A program made the position numbers and the translations under genes. From Spongilla lacustris (lineage: Eukaryota; Porifera; Demospongiae; Spongillida; Spongillidae): 64,000 nucleotides of DNA. The DNA lies in contig OX442416.1 in NCBI GenBank assembly GCA_949361645.1, positions 2,343,430 to 2,407,429 of the forward strand, in the 5' to 3' direction. The notes under the pieces were generated by a model. The model saw nothing but the letters and a program-made list of their open reading frames with translations, was not told the origin of the DNA and did not search any database. This document shows, piece after piece, positions 46,601-57,536 of this stretch (position 1 is its first letter; every line of letters starts with the position of its first letter).

Positions 46601-46673
46601 GTGTGTATTTTTCATCCTTCCAATCCGGAGAATTCAACGGGTCCCATAGCAGGGACTGCTGTGCAGTGGCCAT
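40652..46673 (-). CDS. UBE2Z: UBE2Z-like ubiquitin-conjugating enzyme, copy C
   Basis: Exons 46673-46576, 46485-46413, 42684-42497, 42045-41934, 41790-41681, 40950-40857 and 40768-40652 join in phase to 263 codons. The N-terminus is [12 protein letters not shown], Cys115 lies in [10 protein letters not shown], and the end reads [13 protein letters not shown]. Lengths and phases equal those of copy B. Intron 2 is 3.7 kb because it contains an 18-bp minisatellite (43211-43506), a purine-rich tract (43674-43860) and a 1745-bp transposon (43889-45633). Intron 5 holds a 19-bp TATACACATATACATGTAC array. The reading is intact. Confidence 0.86.
41285..41660. repeat. 19-bp TATACACATATACATGTAC array (UBE2Z-C intron 5)
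   Basis: About 18 units of CTATACACATATACRTGTA, strongly self-complementary. Found only in copy C. Confidence 0.95.
43211..43506. repeat. 18-bp minisatellite (UBE2Z-C intron 2)
   Basis: About 16 units of CACATGCCATGATGCAGC. Copies A (about 29210-29240) and B (about 35355-35375) have a single unit at the matching place, so the array expanded only in C. The apparent HAMMQP repeat proteins are artefacts. Confidence 0.95.
43674..43862. repeat. GGAGGAGGGGGA tract (UBE2Z-C intron 2)
   Basis: About 190 bp of GGAGGAGGAGGGGGA. Copy A has a related tract at 29757-29945. Confidence 0.95.
44861..44970. repeat. Foldback sequence within the transposon
   Basis: The arms read TTGCTGCCC with TGCTCTTTTGGGTTGAA (left) and TTCAACCCAAAAGAGCA with GGGCAGCAA (right), separated by a CATGCATGCATG-rich loop. 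Confidence 0.8.
44978..45053. repeat. Perfect 37-bp-arm palindrome
   Basis: The left arm 44978-45014 begins CTAGTTGGGCGTGGCCCGCC. The right arm 45017-45053 is its exact reverse complement, with a 2-bp centre (AG). It is GC-rich in an AT-rich setting and would form a 37-bp stem. It may be a tiny snap-back element nested in the 1745-bp transposon. Confidence 0.95.
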
Positions 46674-47150
46674 GAAAAATGAAGTCACGTGCGTACACAA
46701 ATAATAGTTAACAATTAGGGTGTGTACTAATACTAATTGAATTCATTACATGTACAAAGGTAAGACAAAGGCGGATGAGACACAAAGGAACAGGGCTGAT
46801 TAGCATCCTATCTACATATGGAAGTAAACAGTTCGGTGGGTTGTTTTTGTTTACACACGGGTCGGCGCGGTAAGAGGTGTCGTAAAAATGGCGAAGCAAT
46901 TTTTTTTTGAAAATCGAACAACCGAGTTCTAGATTTTTTTTTTTTTTTTTTTGTGTGTTTCAAGGTACCATCACACATAGCATCGAAATATGATTTTTGT
47001 TTTTGGATGCGTACTAATCATTGTCAAATTGGAAACAAAAAAATAAAGTGCCCCCAATATAATACACTCTTGAGCGGCATAAGGGGCTCATTTGTACAGC
47101 TTGATAGCTGACATGTTTTACCACATGGCGATATCATGGAAAGAAAATTT
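46674..47150. other. Upstream region of UBE2Z-C
   Basis: It contains the upstream block found ahead of each of A, B, the orphan pair and C (GAGTTCTAGATTTTTT and TTTCAAGGTACCATCACAC here, about 46880-47060). No gene seen. Confidence 0.5.
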
Positions 47151-48613
47151 AAATCATAGATTGACGGTGGTATTGTGACTTAATCGACTGTAGTTACTAG
47201 AAATTGTATTCACCCGCTCTGTCAAAACTTAGTTACCTTTCATGTGGCAGATTTTGTACACTGATAGTAGGCTACAAAATCTATCAATCACTACAGGACT
47301 GTCCCCTTCATCACTACATGTATGGTCAAAGCACCTTTCTCTTTGCATGCTTTCAACTGCACATACGCACCACATGAAATCAAAACGTCAATTCAATCTC
47401 TTCACGTCTGATGCAGCGAGGTGTGGATATGTGAGTGAACACATTTTTTAATGACATTGTTGCCAAGCAAAGATAGTAAACATACTGTAAGTTCATGTAT
47501 CTGCAGTGCATTTCTTACTGGCATTTGCTATCTCCATTTACCAATCAGCACAAGACTGATTACATTCTTTAAGGTGTCCATGTAAGCCACTCCCCATATG
47601 ATTTTTTTAGGTGGATTTAGGCATTGCTATTTTGCCTGCGTCGGAATAGTTAATGGGGCACATTTATCCAAGCATGCAGGTATTCCATAACACCACCCTC
47701 TCTTCCCTCCCTAACACCACCCCCTTTCCCTCCCTAACACCACCCCCTTCCCCTCCCTAACACCACCCCTCTTCCCTCCCTTGCATGCACCACCCCCTCT
47801 TCCCTCCCTAACACCACCCCTCTTCCCTCCCTTGCATGCACCACCCCCTCTTCCCTCCCTATAACACTACCCCCTCTTCCCTCCCTCCCTAAAAACACCC
47901 ACTCTTTCCTCCCTAACACCACCCCCTCTTCCCTCCCCTCTTCACTAATGCATTAGAGGCTCCAGAGTATGCCCACTTATTACTGAGTCGTATAATGTTC
48001 TGTAGATGTTTCCATTTATATCATTCAACATTTTTCATGGACTGAAGGCTAACTGTAGCTGGGCTTGATGTCTGGCAAAGCCAGGACCTGTTGTGGTAAC
48101 AATTTACTACCAGCTACAGTTAGCCTTCAGTGCATGCTGCACACTCTCACTAAAATACACAACGTGCACATGTACTGGTATGGTGATTAGTGATGCATAT
48201 ATGCCTGTAATGCTTCACCGAGTTTCCTGGACCATGCACTCCATACATCTCTTTTGTTGTCTGCATGTTTTGCTGGTTTTCCCCCCCCCAGGACCTCATT
48301 TGTATTGCATAATACATGATCCCACACCTCTAAATAAGCTGCATCAGATGTGAAGGGACTGAATATCATGTGGTGTGTATGTGTGGTTGAATCCATGCAC
48401 AGAGCAAGGTCATGCAATGCTTTGCCCATACATGTACAGGTGTAGTGATGAAGGGAACAGTCCTGTAGTGATTAATAAGTTTTGTATCAGTGTACATAAT
48501 CTGCCACATGAAAGGTAACTAAGTTTTGACAGAGCGTAACTAAGATTTGTGACTTTTAAGTCAGTCGACTTAGACCTACATGTAAGTCACAATACCGCCG
48601 TCAATCTATGATT
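47151..48613. mobile_element. 1.46-kb foldback transposon
   Basis: Long terminal inverted repeats of more than 200 bp. The left arm starts ATCATAGATTGACGGTGGTA at about 47154 and includes CTCTGTCAAAACTTAGTTAC. The right arm carries GTAACTAAGTTTTGACAGAG and ends CCGTCAATCTATGATTAAG near 48613. The paralogous block at about 39690-39715 lacks it, which confirms insertion. Flanks read TTTAA on the left and TTAAG on the right, so a TTAA or TAA target duplication is possible. The centre contains an AACACCACCCCCTCTTCC array (47692-47940). No transposase is visible. Confidence 0.78.
47692..47940. repeat. CCCTCCCTAACACCACC repeat
   Basis: Irregular tandem units containing CCCTCTTCCCTCCC and AACACCACC inside the foldback element. 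Not telomeric. Confidence 0.9.
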
Positions 48614-49025
48614 AAGAAGCCATACTTCTTCGATGCTGTCGCGGACTTTTCAAGCTAGTATTGTTTCTTGTTATTTCTCGGCCTTTCTGCAAGCGACGAA
48701 CACCGCAGAAACACAAACACTGTCACGCACGTAAAGGGCAAAGTATAAGCTACATGTAAGTTGATGTAACCGTCGTTGTCCCGTCGCTGGACCAACTTAT
48801 AGACTCAAAATTATTTACTGGCCAGAGATAAAATAAATACAAAACGTACACATGTAAATGCGTTGAGCCGGACTTTTAAAGCAAAGTTAAAGCATACACA
48901 CACAACACCAACACACACACCAACATATGCACACACACACACACATGCACACACACACATGCACACACACACACCAACACACACAGCATATATGTGGGGA
49001 AAAGATGACCGCCCGGCATATATCA

Positions 49026-52000
49026 TCACTGGGTTGCTGGAGTAGAGGCTATGTTATTGGAGACCAGCCTTGTGTGGATCTGCTTTAGACGTTCAAAGAT
49101 TGATGTGAAGTTGAAAGTCCCGTTGTTGGTGCCAAAGGGGTCCTGTGTGGGCCATGTGGTGAATAAATCAGCTAGTGCACCCACACACAATTACAGCAGG
49201 CAAACAGGTTTGGCCTTACCAGCATGGCATGTCCGTCCAGTTTGGCAGCAAGCCTGGAGGCTGTGCTGAGATAGTGGTCATAAAAGCCGAGAAAGGCTTC
49301 CTTCTTGATATCACTGATGAGGACACAAACACACATGCACACACACACACACACACACACACTGATAAGGGCACACTTACATGTACATGTATACTCATAT
49401 AACATGACACACACATACACACATGCACACACAAATACACACAAACACACACACATACACATGTAACTAGTTCAAATTCTCATTAGGCCAATGCATTAGT
49501 GGCCCATAACGAAAGTCAGGCCTGTAGCCTGAAAGGTCGACCTGCCAGGCCAGATAATAAAATTCAAAACCCAATTATTAATTTCAAGTTACAGTTATTC
49601 GACTACAAAAAGAATGTTCATTTATTCGTTAACCCCGCAAATTCTCAGCCCATACAGCATCAGGTATACTCAATGCAGCTCCTCTCTAGGTAAATGTACT
49701 TTCTTTGTGTCTCACAGCCTACATGGAGAAGCTAAAGCTGCCTGGCTTTTAATTCTTGAGGCCTGACAAGTGAATGCTACTTCTCCTACGGATCCACCTG
49801 CATGGTGGAAATTGCACGACTCACATTTTCCTAGAACTGCTAAGCTTGCGAGAAAGTACTTGGCAAATCCCTGCCTCATCTGTGCTATCTGAGCGGGTAT
49901 TCTCCAGAGCCAAACCTACTACAATGCATGGGTGGTGCCATACCACTTCTGCACAAATTCATGTGTGGTTGATGATTGTATAACGGTGTGATTATGTTTA
50001 TATTTGCCATAACAATCAATCTAATTACATGCATCTAAAGGGTGTGTGTCCAGACCTTTTAGACCAGAAGGTCTGGCCTGAGCGTCAGTTGATCCACAAC
50101 CCTGCCATAATTATGCAGTTATTCATGTAACTGTTCCCTACAAGGAAATGCTTACACATACTGTGGTTAAAACTACACACACAGCCAATTTTTTCAACAC
50201 CAGTAAAGGTATTCATCATTTACAAACCATTACACTTGCATATGGGACAGTGTCCAGCAAAATCGGGCTTGTGGGGTTATAATTTTATCACTATAGAAAT
50301 TGCACGTTGTACTAAACAACACATCTTCGCGACGGTACTACGTTTTCTTTTCAAATTTTGTACACTTGTTCCCACACCATTTCTCTGTGTGAAAATCGAT
50401 TTTTGTGATCTACACATTTTCCGTGCCGTGGATACAATAATCGTTAACCCCGCGGGACCCCCATATAGTAGTAACCACACAATGGCACTTGTGTATGGGC
50501 ATGGTATAATTTTAAAAATGCTTTACAATATGTGAATGGCCAGCCAATACATAGGGCCAGTGAGTGGGTCATGCAGGCTACTTGCCCTGTGGGTCCAGTG
50601 GGTTTCATCAACCTCTGGTCCCCACAGGGTAAGTAGCCCAAAGTAGCTTAATGTTGACCCCTGACCCATGTACATCCCTGACCATCCCCACACAATGGAA
50701 GAAGTAAAGCCATCCAATATAGCCCACACCACAAGCACCACTCACACACACACACACCAATAATACATGCAAGCCTTATGGGACTTCTAAGGCTAAAGGC
50801 TGTACGTTGGGCACATGGCCTGTTGTCATTATGGTGTGTACAATTCCTGCTCCATGTGAAATGGCTCAGGTGATCCATCAATGTGCATACATGTGTCAAG
50901 ACTGTAGGCTTGGTCTTCAGTGACATCAGGGTCCCCTCCCCCCCCCCACACACACACAATAATATATATGTAGCATACATACGCTCACACACATGCACAT
51001 ACACACTAATAGCACACACGCACACACACATACCTCAGTGCACTGGGATTGTGTTCATGTTCTATGGAGTCACACACTGCTACCCTGAGGGTCTCGTGTA
51101 CGATGATGTCATTATAGTGCTGGACATCTCCAGGTCTTCTTTCCTATGTGGGTGATATGTGTGTGTGGGGGGAGGTATGGGTGTGTGCATGTGTGCATGC
51201 AGGTGTTTGTGCATGTACATTAGCACAAGGTGACTTCAGCCACCAAACATACATACTATCTCATAGCCAGGTTCATTGTGGTATGGCTTGTCATTCATCA
51301 GGGACTGGATGGATATGGCTACTGAGCAGAGGGAGAGGGAGGGGGTCCAACAGGGGCCCTGCCATGTCCTGTGTAGAATGTAAAGGGGGAAGGGAGGAGA
51401 AGGAAGAGGAGGAGGGGGAGGAGGAAGAAGGTAGGAAGAGGGAAGGGGAGGAGGGAATTGGAGAAGGGGGGGAGACAGTGATGGTATGAAACTTGTTCTT
51501 TACCACATAAGCCATCTACATGTACATAGAGAAGGTGAACACCTTCAACTAGCACTAATCATACAGCTAGAGTCAGTGCTTAACAATTTCCCTCTCCTTC
51601 TCTTTCTGGAAAAGAATGTAGAAAAACTTTAGCTAAGCCTTTACACTTTAAGTTTGTGCACAATGATTGCCCCATGCTACAAGTACTAACCCACCACATG
51701 CATGAAAGCAGTTGAATATCATTCAAAACAATAACAATCAACGTGCTGTTCTAACATCGTCATTTAAAAATAAAATAAAATTCTCAGAATTTAGATCTCC
51801 ATTAAGGGAGAGACAATCTCACACCTCCAAATACACCACTCACCCAATAATGCTTAGGCAGACCTTCCCGTTGTTGTACAAGTTAGGGTTAAACCTCACG
51901 GTGCCTCCCCCCGTGGTCAGGAGACGCACCCTGGGGGGCTGATGGGGGTATGTGGGCGGGAAGCAGAGGACAAAGTGGAAGAAGCCTCCCTCGTAGGGCG

Positions 52001-52697
52001 TGTCAAACGGCCCCGTCACAAGAATGTGGACCTGGGGTGGGGGGGAGGGGGGGTGGGGGTGGGGGTGGGGGGGCATGGCAGAAAGTAATGTAATTGGTCA
52101 CTTGTGGTTTAATGCAACCACTTAATGAAGGCCGCCCAAAGGAAACATATCGTGCAACTTGCCACCTAACACAACCACTGGTTTCGGCTCCATTAAGACA
52201 AGTTTAAAGTACATTGGTGGTGGTTGTGGAGGTACACATATTTCAGAAGTCCTCACACACCAAGTTGTGACATGGGGAGGGGGAGGGGCGGGGGAGGGGA
52301 GGGGAGGGGGAGGTGGAAGGAGGAGGGGAAAGGAAAGGAGGGCATAGGTAGCTGCTTATAGAGCCGAACATCATGATACATAGCCTCACAGTTTTTTTAA
52401 GACGAAAGGTGAAATGTAAATGTCATTCTATTTTTAGCACACAAATGGGCGTGGGCCGAGTGCAGTGCAGCAGGCCTACGCGCGTGGGCGTACCAGGGGC
52501 GTACGCAGGGGCGGTTCGAGGGGGTTCGGACGAACCCCCCTTTTGGCTCTAAACGTATATGCGCGCAAGGTAAATATGTAACCAGTAGCGAAGGATAAAT
52601 TGAATGGCACCGTGGGAGGGACCTTAACTCCGCTCGTATGTGGCGAAACGCAAGGGTCTCCCGCTCGTATATTTGGCCAAACGCAAGGGGGACCGCG

Positions 52698-52730
<33 letters not shown>

Positions 52731-53055
52731 CTCGCATTTGGCCCGCCTAGGCCTAGCTGTGTCGTTTAATATGCGCTGCCGTAACCCCCCCTTATAAAAT
52801 CCTGCGTACACTTGTATACCTTTGTTATATTGTCTCCGTCGGGAACAACGCATATCCCAGGTGGTGGAGCAGTGAAGGCGGAGTGGAGATCTCTATATGT
52901 GCAGACAATTAACAGCCACACAAATGTGACCAGTTTTAAAAACGTTTAAGGCTCTCGAATCGATCGCACCTTTTGATTCTGGTTAACGCTGCTGGGGTGT
53001 ATTTTTCGTTCTTCCAATCCGGAGAATTCAACGGGTCCCATGCCTGTTCAGCCAT
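49026..53055 (-). CDS. UBE2Z: UBE2Z-like ubiquitin-conjugating enzyme, divergent copy D
   Basis: Exons 53055-52970, 52892-52820, 52031-51844, 51368-51257, 51143-51034, 49313-49220 and 49142-49026 join in phase to 259 codons. It differs from A-C mainly in the N-terminus ([19 protein letters not shown], four residues shorter), [10 protein letters not shown], and the active-site segment [14 protein letters not shown] with catalytic Cys111. It also has GTWQGPCW after the active site, and the C-terminus has [10 protein letters not shown] and STPATQ. Several of these ([15 protein letters not shown]) are as in vertebrate UBE2Z as I recall it, while A-C have [10 protein letters not shown] and GTFRGPGW. 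D may therefore be closest to the ancestral gene. Intron 5 contains a hAT remnant. Exon 1 uses a GTGCGA donor. Confidence 0.86.
49510..50090 (+). mobile_element. hAT transposon remnant in UBE2Z-D intron 5
   Basis: The ends carry related motifs: GTCAGGCCTGTAGCCTGAAA at about 49515 and TCTGGCCTGAGCGTCAG at about 50075. Between them, on the plus strand at 49740-49985, is a degraded hAT C-terminal dimerisation domain ([23 protein letters not shown] and [12 protein letters not shown]) spread over two frames with stops. A related end sequence occurs at about 63480-63535 in the opposite orientation. Inactive. Confidence 0.65.
52684..52731. repeat. Poly-C run flanked by related sequence
   Basis: About 34 C residues between CAAGGGGGACCGCG and CTCGCATTTGG, in UBE2Z-D intron 2. 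The length may be unreliable in the assembly. Confidence 0.8.
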
Positions 53056-54640
53056 TACAAATGAAATCACGTGGCATACAACAATTACGGAATAACAATG
53101 ACCTTACGTAGCCATAGAGATAAATGATATTTATCATTTATACGTCTGGGTACAAGACTAAAGTTGACGTCGTCCTAGACTCCTAATCAATATATTATCT
53201 CTGTCGAGGCTAGTATTATTCACAGCCAGAGGTAAGAATGGGCTGTTCCAGTATAAGGCAGTATTACGCCGTTTACCCTCGAAGCAGTTCCCTTAAGCAT
53301 AGCTTCCGCTGCAAACTTTGGACCGGGCGGGTTGCCGACTTTTTAATTTGCAACCTGGACCTTACTTGTTTCTCTGAGTTTAAGCACTCTTTTAGAAGTC
53401 CGGCTCTACCCATTTACATGTGTACATTTTATCTCTGACTGGTAAATAATTTCAGTTGAGTCTAATTATAAGTTGGCCCAACTGCCCTTACGCTACAAAA
53501 AACGGGACAACGACAGTTAGCTTACTTTGCCTTTACGCGCATGACAGTGTTTGTGTTCATGACAATCTGCCGTGTTCGTCGCTTGCAGAAAGGCTTTTTG
53601 CAGTCACTTTGTAGCGGTGATGTAATCTATCCGCAGCTGTGACGTACATGGGTCTGGGTACGAGACTAATTGCATGGGGAGCCGTCATTGGCGGAATGCG
53701 CATCGATATGAAGAATCAACTTTTAATTTTGCCGAAAATAGCTCCACCCTCAATGAAGTAACAGTGATCTTCAAAATCACTTACATTTGATCTACAACCC
53801 AAGCAATGACGTCAACATAAGGCAGATATATATGAACCTAATTAAGTTCATAGCTTGAGGTTTCAATAAATGTATCACATTATTTACTGTCATTTGAATA
53901 TTAAGCTTGATAAAAGATGTTAGTTGTGCAATATCGGACCGGCAGTGAATTTAACCTACAAGTATGCTTTACCTACATGTACATGTATTGGTGTACTTAG
54001 CAAACCCACCTGTATTATTGTGAAATATCATTACGTGGTAATAAGGTCGGGATTGGACATTAATTGTGTCATATCAAACTATAGCGCGGTATGCTGTATC
54101 TAAGGGGTCGGGATTTGACTATCGGTTTTGATGTAAATAGTTTTTGTTCAATCCAGGATACCAGGTTTAGCATCAATGCTTATCTTCTTGCTCCGTTTTG
54201 TTTTAGTTGTTGTAAAATGTTCACGCGTTAGTCATACTTTTAATCTTTTAAACACACGACGCTATTAAAAAGACAATTTTCACACGTAAAAAAGAGGGCA
54301 GTCTGGACAAATATACGTTTCTAATGTAGGTACATAAATAAAGCCATCACTGGCATCTCATGAGGCGGAGTACCGCGTTCCCACACTCTGAATCGAATCT
54401 TAAAAACTCCTTCCTCCTCTTCTGGGAAGATAAGGTTAGCTTGGATACATGTGTAACTGTAAGAGGTTTCTGTAACGTCGTCACGATTGAAACATTGTGT
54501 TAGTGATTACATACATGTATATGCGGAAGCACCAGTCTCGCGAAGAGCGGTCCGCAGCTACGATTGTGGGTCTGTTTACGAGACTATAAGCTGAAACGTT
54601 CTGTCAAGCCCACCCCCCCTCCCCCTAGCATTAAAGTTAT
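53056..54640. other. Upstream region of UBE2Z-D with an inverted shared block
   Basis: 53300-53610 matches the block at 39770-40030, but in reverse orientation (for example CTTGTTTCTCTGAGTTTAAG here and the reverse complement near 40010). The sequence that follows (53700-53870) matches about 40060-40220 in direct orientation. No gene seen; the rest is AT-rich unique sequence. Confidence 0.6.
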
Positions 54641-55140
54641 TACCAGTATTTGCAAAACAACAGTATGATTAGGGTACAGAAGTTCTAGGATTAATCATGT
54701 TGCAGTATCACTATGTACACGTACATGCACGCACCTCTACCATGATCTGAAAAAATATGTGGTATGCATGGGTGTACTTGCATGGGTGTGTGCGATGTGT
54801 GGCAGTGCTGTGTGTGAACTGAGAAAGAGTGTTTGACCAATTATATGGGTTGCCCTGCTCTAATCATATTGTTGTTTTGCAAATACAGGGGTTGGTGGTT
54901 TAATTCCCATCCCACCCACACACTGTAAATAAATAGGTTGCTAGGTCTAACCAAAATTTGGCTTCACGTGTTGACTACACAGAGTAAACCAACTTTGGCT
55001 TGACCTAGCAACCAACTTATTTACAGCGTGGGGGTGAGGTGGATGCAAAGGGTTGAGTGAATTAAATCACCAACCCCTAACATTAAACTTGTATAAACCA
55101 ACTTGGGGTTTGACCTAGCGGCAACAAATTTATTTACAGT
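54641..55140. mobile_element. Foldback MITE cluster
   Basis: 54888-55078 is a palindromic element. The left arm, AGGGGTTGGTGGTTTAATTC, pairs with the right arm, ATTAAATCACCAACCCCT, and both contain GGTTGCTAGGTC or its complement. An outer inverted pair (GTATTTGCAAAACAACA at about 54648, TGTTGTTTTGCAAATAC at about 54870) and a half-copy at 55085-55140 suggest nesting. Confidence 0.7.
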
Positions 55141-55650
55141 GCGCTCTTTTACTCTTACACTTCATGTCATACACACAACTCTGATCCGAATGTCATCCTG
55201 GCCGATAGGAAGAGGTAATGCTGGCTGTTAGGGGAGGTGCCTGGTCCATCCATCCATGTGTGAGCATCAGTGTGTGGTTGGGCTTGAGGAGGACACTGGT
55301 CACTATGTTGAGAGCCTATAGCTTCCTCAAAAATTCATACCTAATTAGACTTAGACATTTTATCTTCTTTTTCTCATATAACCAGATAAGCGGCACCTTT
55401 CGTATGTGGGTAGATCATCTTGTCATGTGACCACGCAAGTTCTTGACCACTAATGCTACAGGCAAGGCCTACTTTTGTTTTAGTGCACCTGATTAGTTTT
55501 TACAATTATTGATTGGCAATTTATTCAACTCAAACCGGTTTAACAGGAAATCAAGGACAATAGAAAAGCTGAAAACTGATTAGGGCACAGAATCTGACAT
55601 TATGACCAAAAGAGCTGAAATTCAGAGTGAACAGGTACAGCATATATTTA
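55141..55650. other. Unassigned stretch, no gene seen
   Basis: Unique, moderately AT-rich sequence. A short open frame at 55218-55430 has no recognisable family. Confidence 0.4.
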
Positions 55651-55659
55651 CATGAGGTT

Positions 55660-55900
55660 GATCCTTTTGATCAGGCTCACCATAAGGAGCCCATGAATTA
55701 ATGTGGTGTTGTGATGAGGTGACAAGGAGCTAAACAAGCTAAAAGTTAAGAATAACAAGCTAAGAGAGTACATAAAAAGCTACAAGGATAGCAAACTGTA
55801 CTGCAAGAACAGTTAACTCATCTGCAAGGACAACTGTCTGAGCTACGAGTGCAACTGAGAACTGCAAACTGTACTGGTAAAGCAAAACGGTAAGAAGCTG
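55660..55900 (+). pseudogene. Coiled-coil coding segment, copy 1 (decayed)
   Basis: The plus strand reads KELNKLKVKNNKLREYIKS before going out of frame. It is a degenerate direct duplicate of 56785-57000 (shared TTAATGTGGTGTTGTGATGA and GGAGCTAAACAAGCTAAAAG). The protein family is unknown. Confidence 0.5.
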
Positions 55901-56195
55901 AAGAATGATATGAATTAAACAAATGTGCTCTCTAAGTGACCATGCACAATCCATTTTTTATACCTATATATATGATTATATTTATAATTATTATATGTAT
56001 ATATATAATTATAATAATAATATATATATATAGGTTCTCCTCTTCCTAAGCAAACAGGTAGGCTTAAAAATAAAATATTGCTGAACAGTGGACTTAGCAT
56101 CTAAAGGCACAGTTGTTAAACTCTGTTGGAAATGTATGGTCTGCTGTGGCTGTCAGGTTCATCATCTCATGTTTTCATTCATCTACATGTAGGGT

Positions 56196-56372
56196 TATCA
56201 TTTAGTGTGGTCATCAGGTCTGGTGTGGTCATCAGGTCTGGTGTGGTCATCAGGTCTGGTGTGGTCATCAGGTCTGGTGTGGTCATCAGGTCTGGTGTGG
56301 TCATCAAGTCTGGTGTGGTCATCAGGTCTGGTGTGGTCATCATGTCTGGTGTGGTCATCAGGTCTGGTAAGG
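56196..56372. repeat. 18-bp GGTCTGGTGTGGTCATCA repeat
   Basis: About 9-10 nearly identical units, followed at about 56437-56455 by a poly-G run. Confidence 0.96.
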
Positions 56373-56784
56373 TCAACAGGTTCATGACACTGGGTATAGG
56401 AGATGGACCACATTGGGTGCTACATTGGGTATTTGGGGGGGGGGGGGGGGGGGGGAGACCACATTGGACATAGGGGGTGATCATTGATTTAGCAGGGTAA
56501 GGATTAGGTAGTCTTGGTACCGGACCTTAACATGTGTGTGATGATACATTTTGCATATATATTCATAAAGTTGGAGGCACTATAGCAACAGACATGCAAA
56601 CCAGAAGTGAGTACCCACCAGCAGGTGTGCAGTTACTCGCAAATGCTGCTTTGTTCATTCATATGGAGATACTGACACCGCATGAGCTCAAATCATAACA
56701 ATACAAGCAGAAGTTAATGCCAAAGAAAATCCAATTGCATTCAAGAAAGATAGAATTCAGGCCTCCAAGCTCCATTTAGGCTGA

Positions 56785-57000
56785 CCATATAGTGAGCCCA
56801 TGAGTTAATGTGGTGTTGTGATGAGGTGACAAAGGAGCTAAACAAGCTAAAAGTTGAGAATAACAAGCAAAGAGAGTACATAAAAAAGCTACAAGAATAG
56901 CTAACTATAAGCAACAAGACCAGCTAGCTGAGCAAGAAAAACAGCTCACTGTTCAACGAGAAGAGCAAACTGTTCTGCTAAAGCTAGAGATTAAAAAAGG
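56785..57000 (+). pseudogene. Coiled-coil coding segment, copy 2 (decayed)
   Basis: It reads EVTKELNKLKVENNKQREYI then KKLQE and a stop. A one-base shift restores NYKQQDQLAEQEKQL and TVQREEQTVLLKLEI. This heptad-like, charged sequence is typical of a coiled coil. It ends at a possible donor (AAAAAAGGTATGAG). The gene it came from is not recognised. Confidence 0.5.
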
Positions 57001-57302
57001 TATGAGGATATTAAATGCATGTACAAATAAAAAACTAAACTGTCCTTGCACAGCTCGTATCTACAACTGTCTTTCCAAATTTGCTTTGCGTAATTATGAA
57101 TCACATACTTTTTAAATTTACTTATACTGAAGTGCTAACAAATGCAGAAATTTATGGTTAGCCACAGTTTACACCACTATGAAATGATCTCCAAGTACAC
57201 GTACATGTACATAGCTGGTTCATTGCTGCATGGGGTTGTGCTATAGATAATAATCATCCTTTCATTCCATATACATGTACTTCTACATTGAATCAGTAGT
57301 AA

Positions 57303-57536
57303 GTGTCAAGAAATCTGAAAGTCAAGGTGTGGTCAGTGTGTGCATTTGCGCTGCAGTACTTTGACTTGCCAATCAAAGAACAAGTGGTTGAATTATCTGT
57401 TATCAATTACAAGAATTTGAAAGTATGTCCAAATGCAGCAGATCCTTTCTGTGTACTCATTACTGGTACATCTGGCACAGGAAAATCTAGTTTCATAACT
57501 TATGCTACATATATCAAAGATATTGAATATGCCTGA
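57303..57536 (+). CDS. Short ORF with Walker A motif, unknown
   Basis: A non-repetitive 77-codon frame with a classical P-loop, LITGTSGTGKSSFI (about residues 53-66), preceded by ADPFCV. The layout resembles the start of a PIF1- or Helitron-type helicase motif I, but no Walker B or later helicase motif was found in the 400 bp downstream, where stops appear in all frames. The ATG near 57303 is unsupported. Most likely it is an exon or a remnant of a larger ATPase gene. Confidence 0.4.
   Translation: MSRNLKVKVWSVCAFALQYFDLPIKEQVVELSVINYKNLKVCPNAADPFCVLITGTSGTGKSSFITYATYIKDIEYA

Noticed and set aside
47692..47940. Possible telomeric CCCTAA repeats
   Set aside because: The units are CCCTCCCTAACACCACC variants, irregular and within a transposon.
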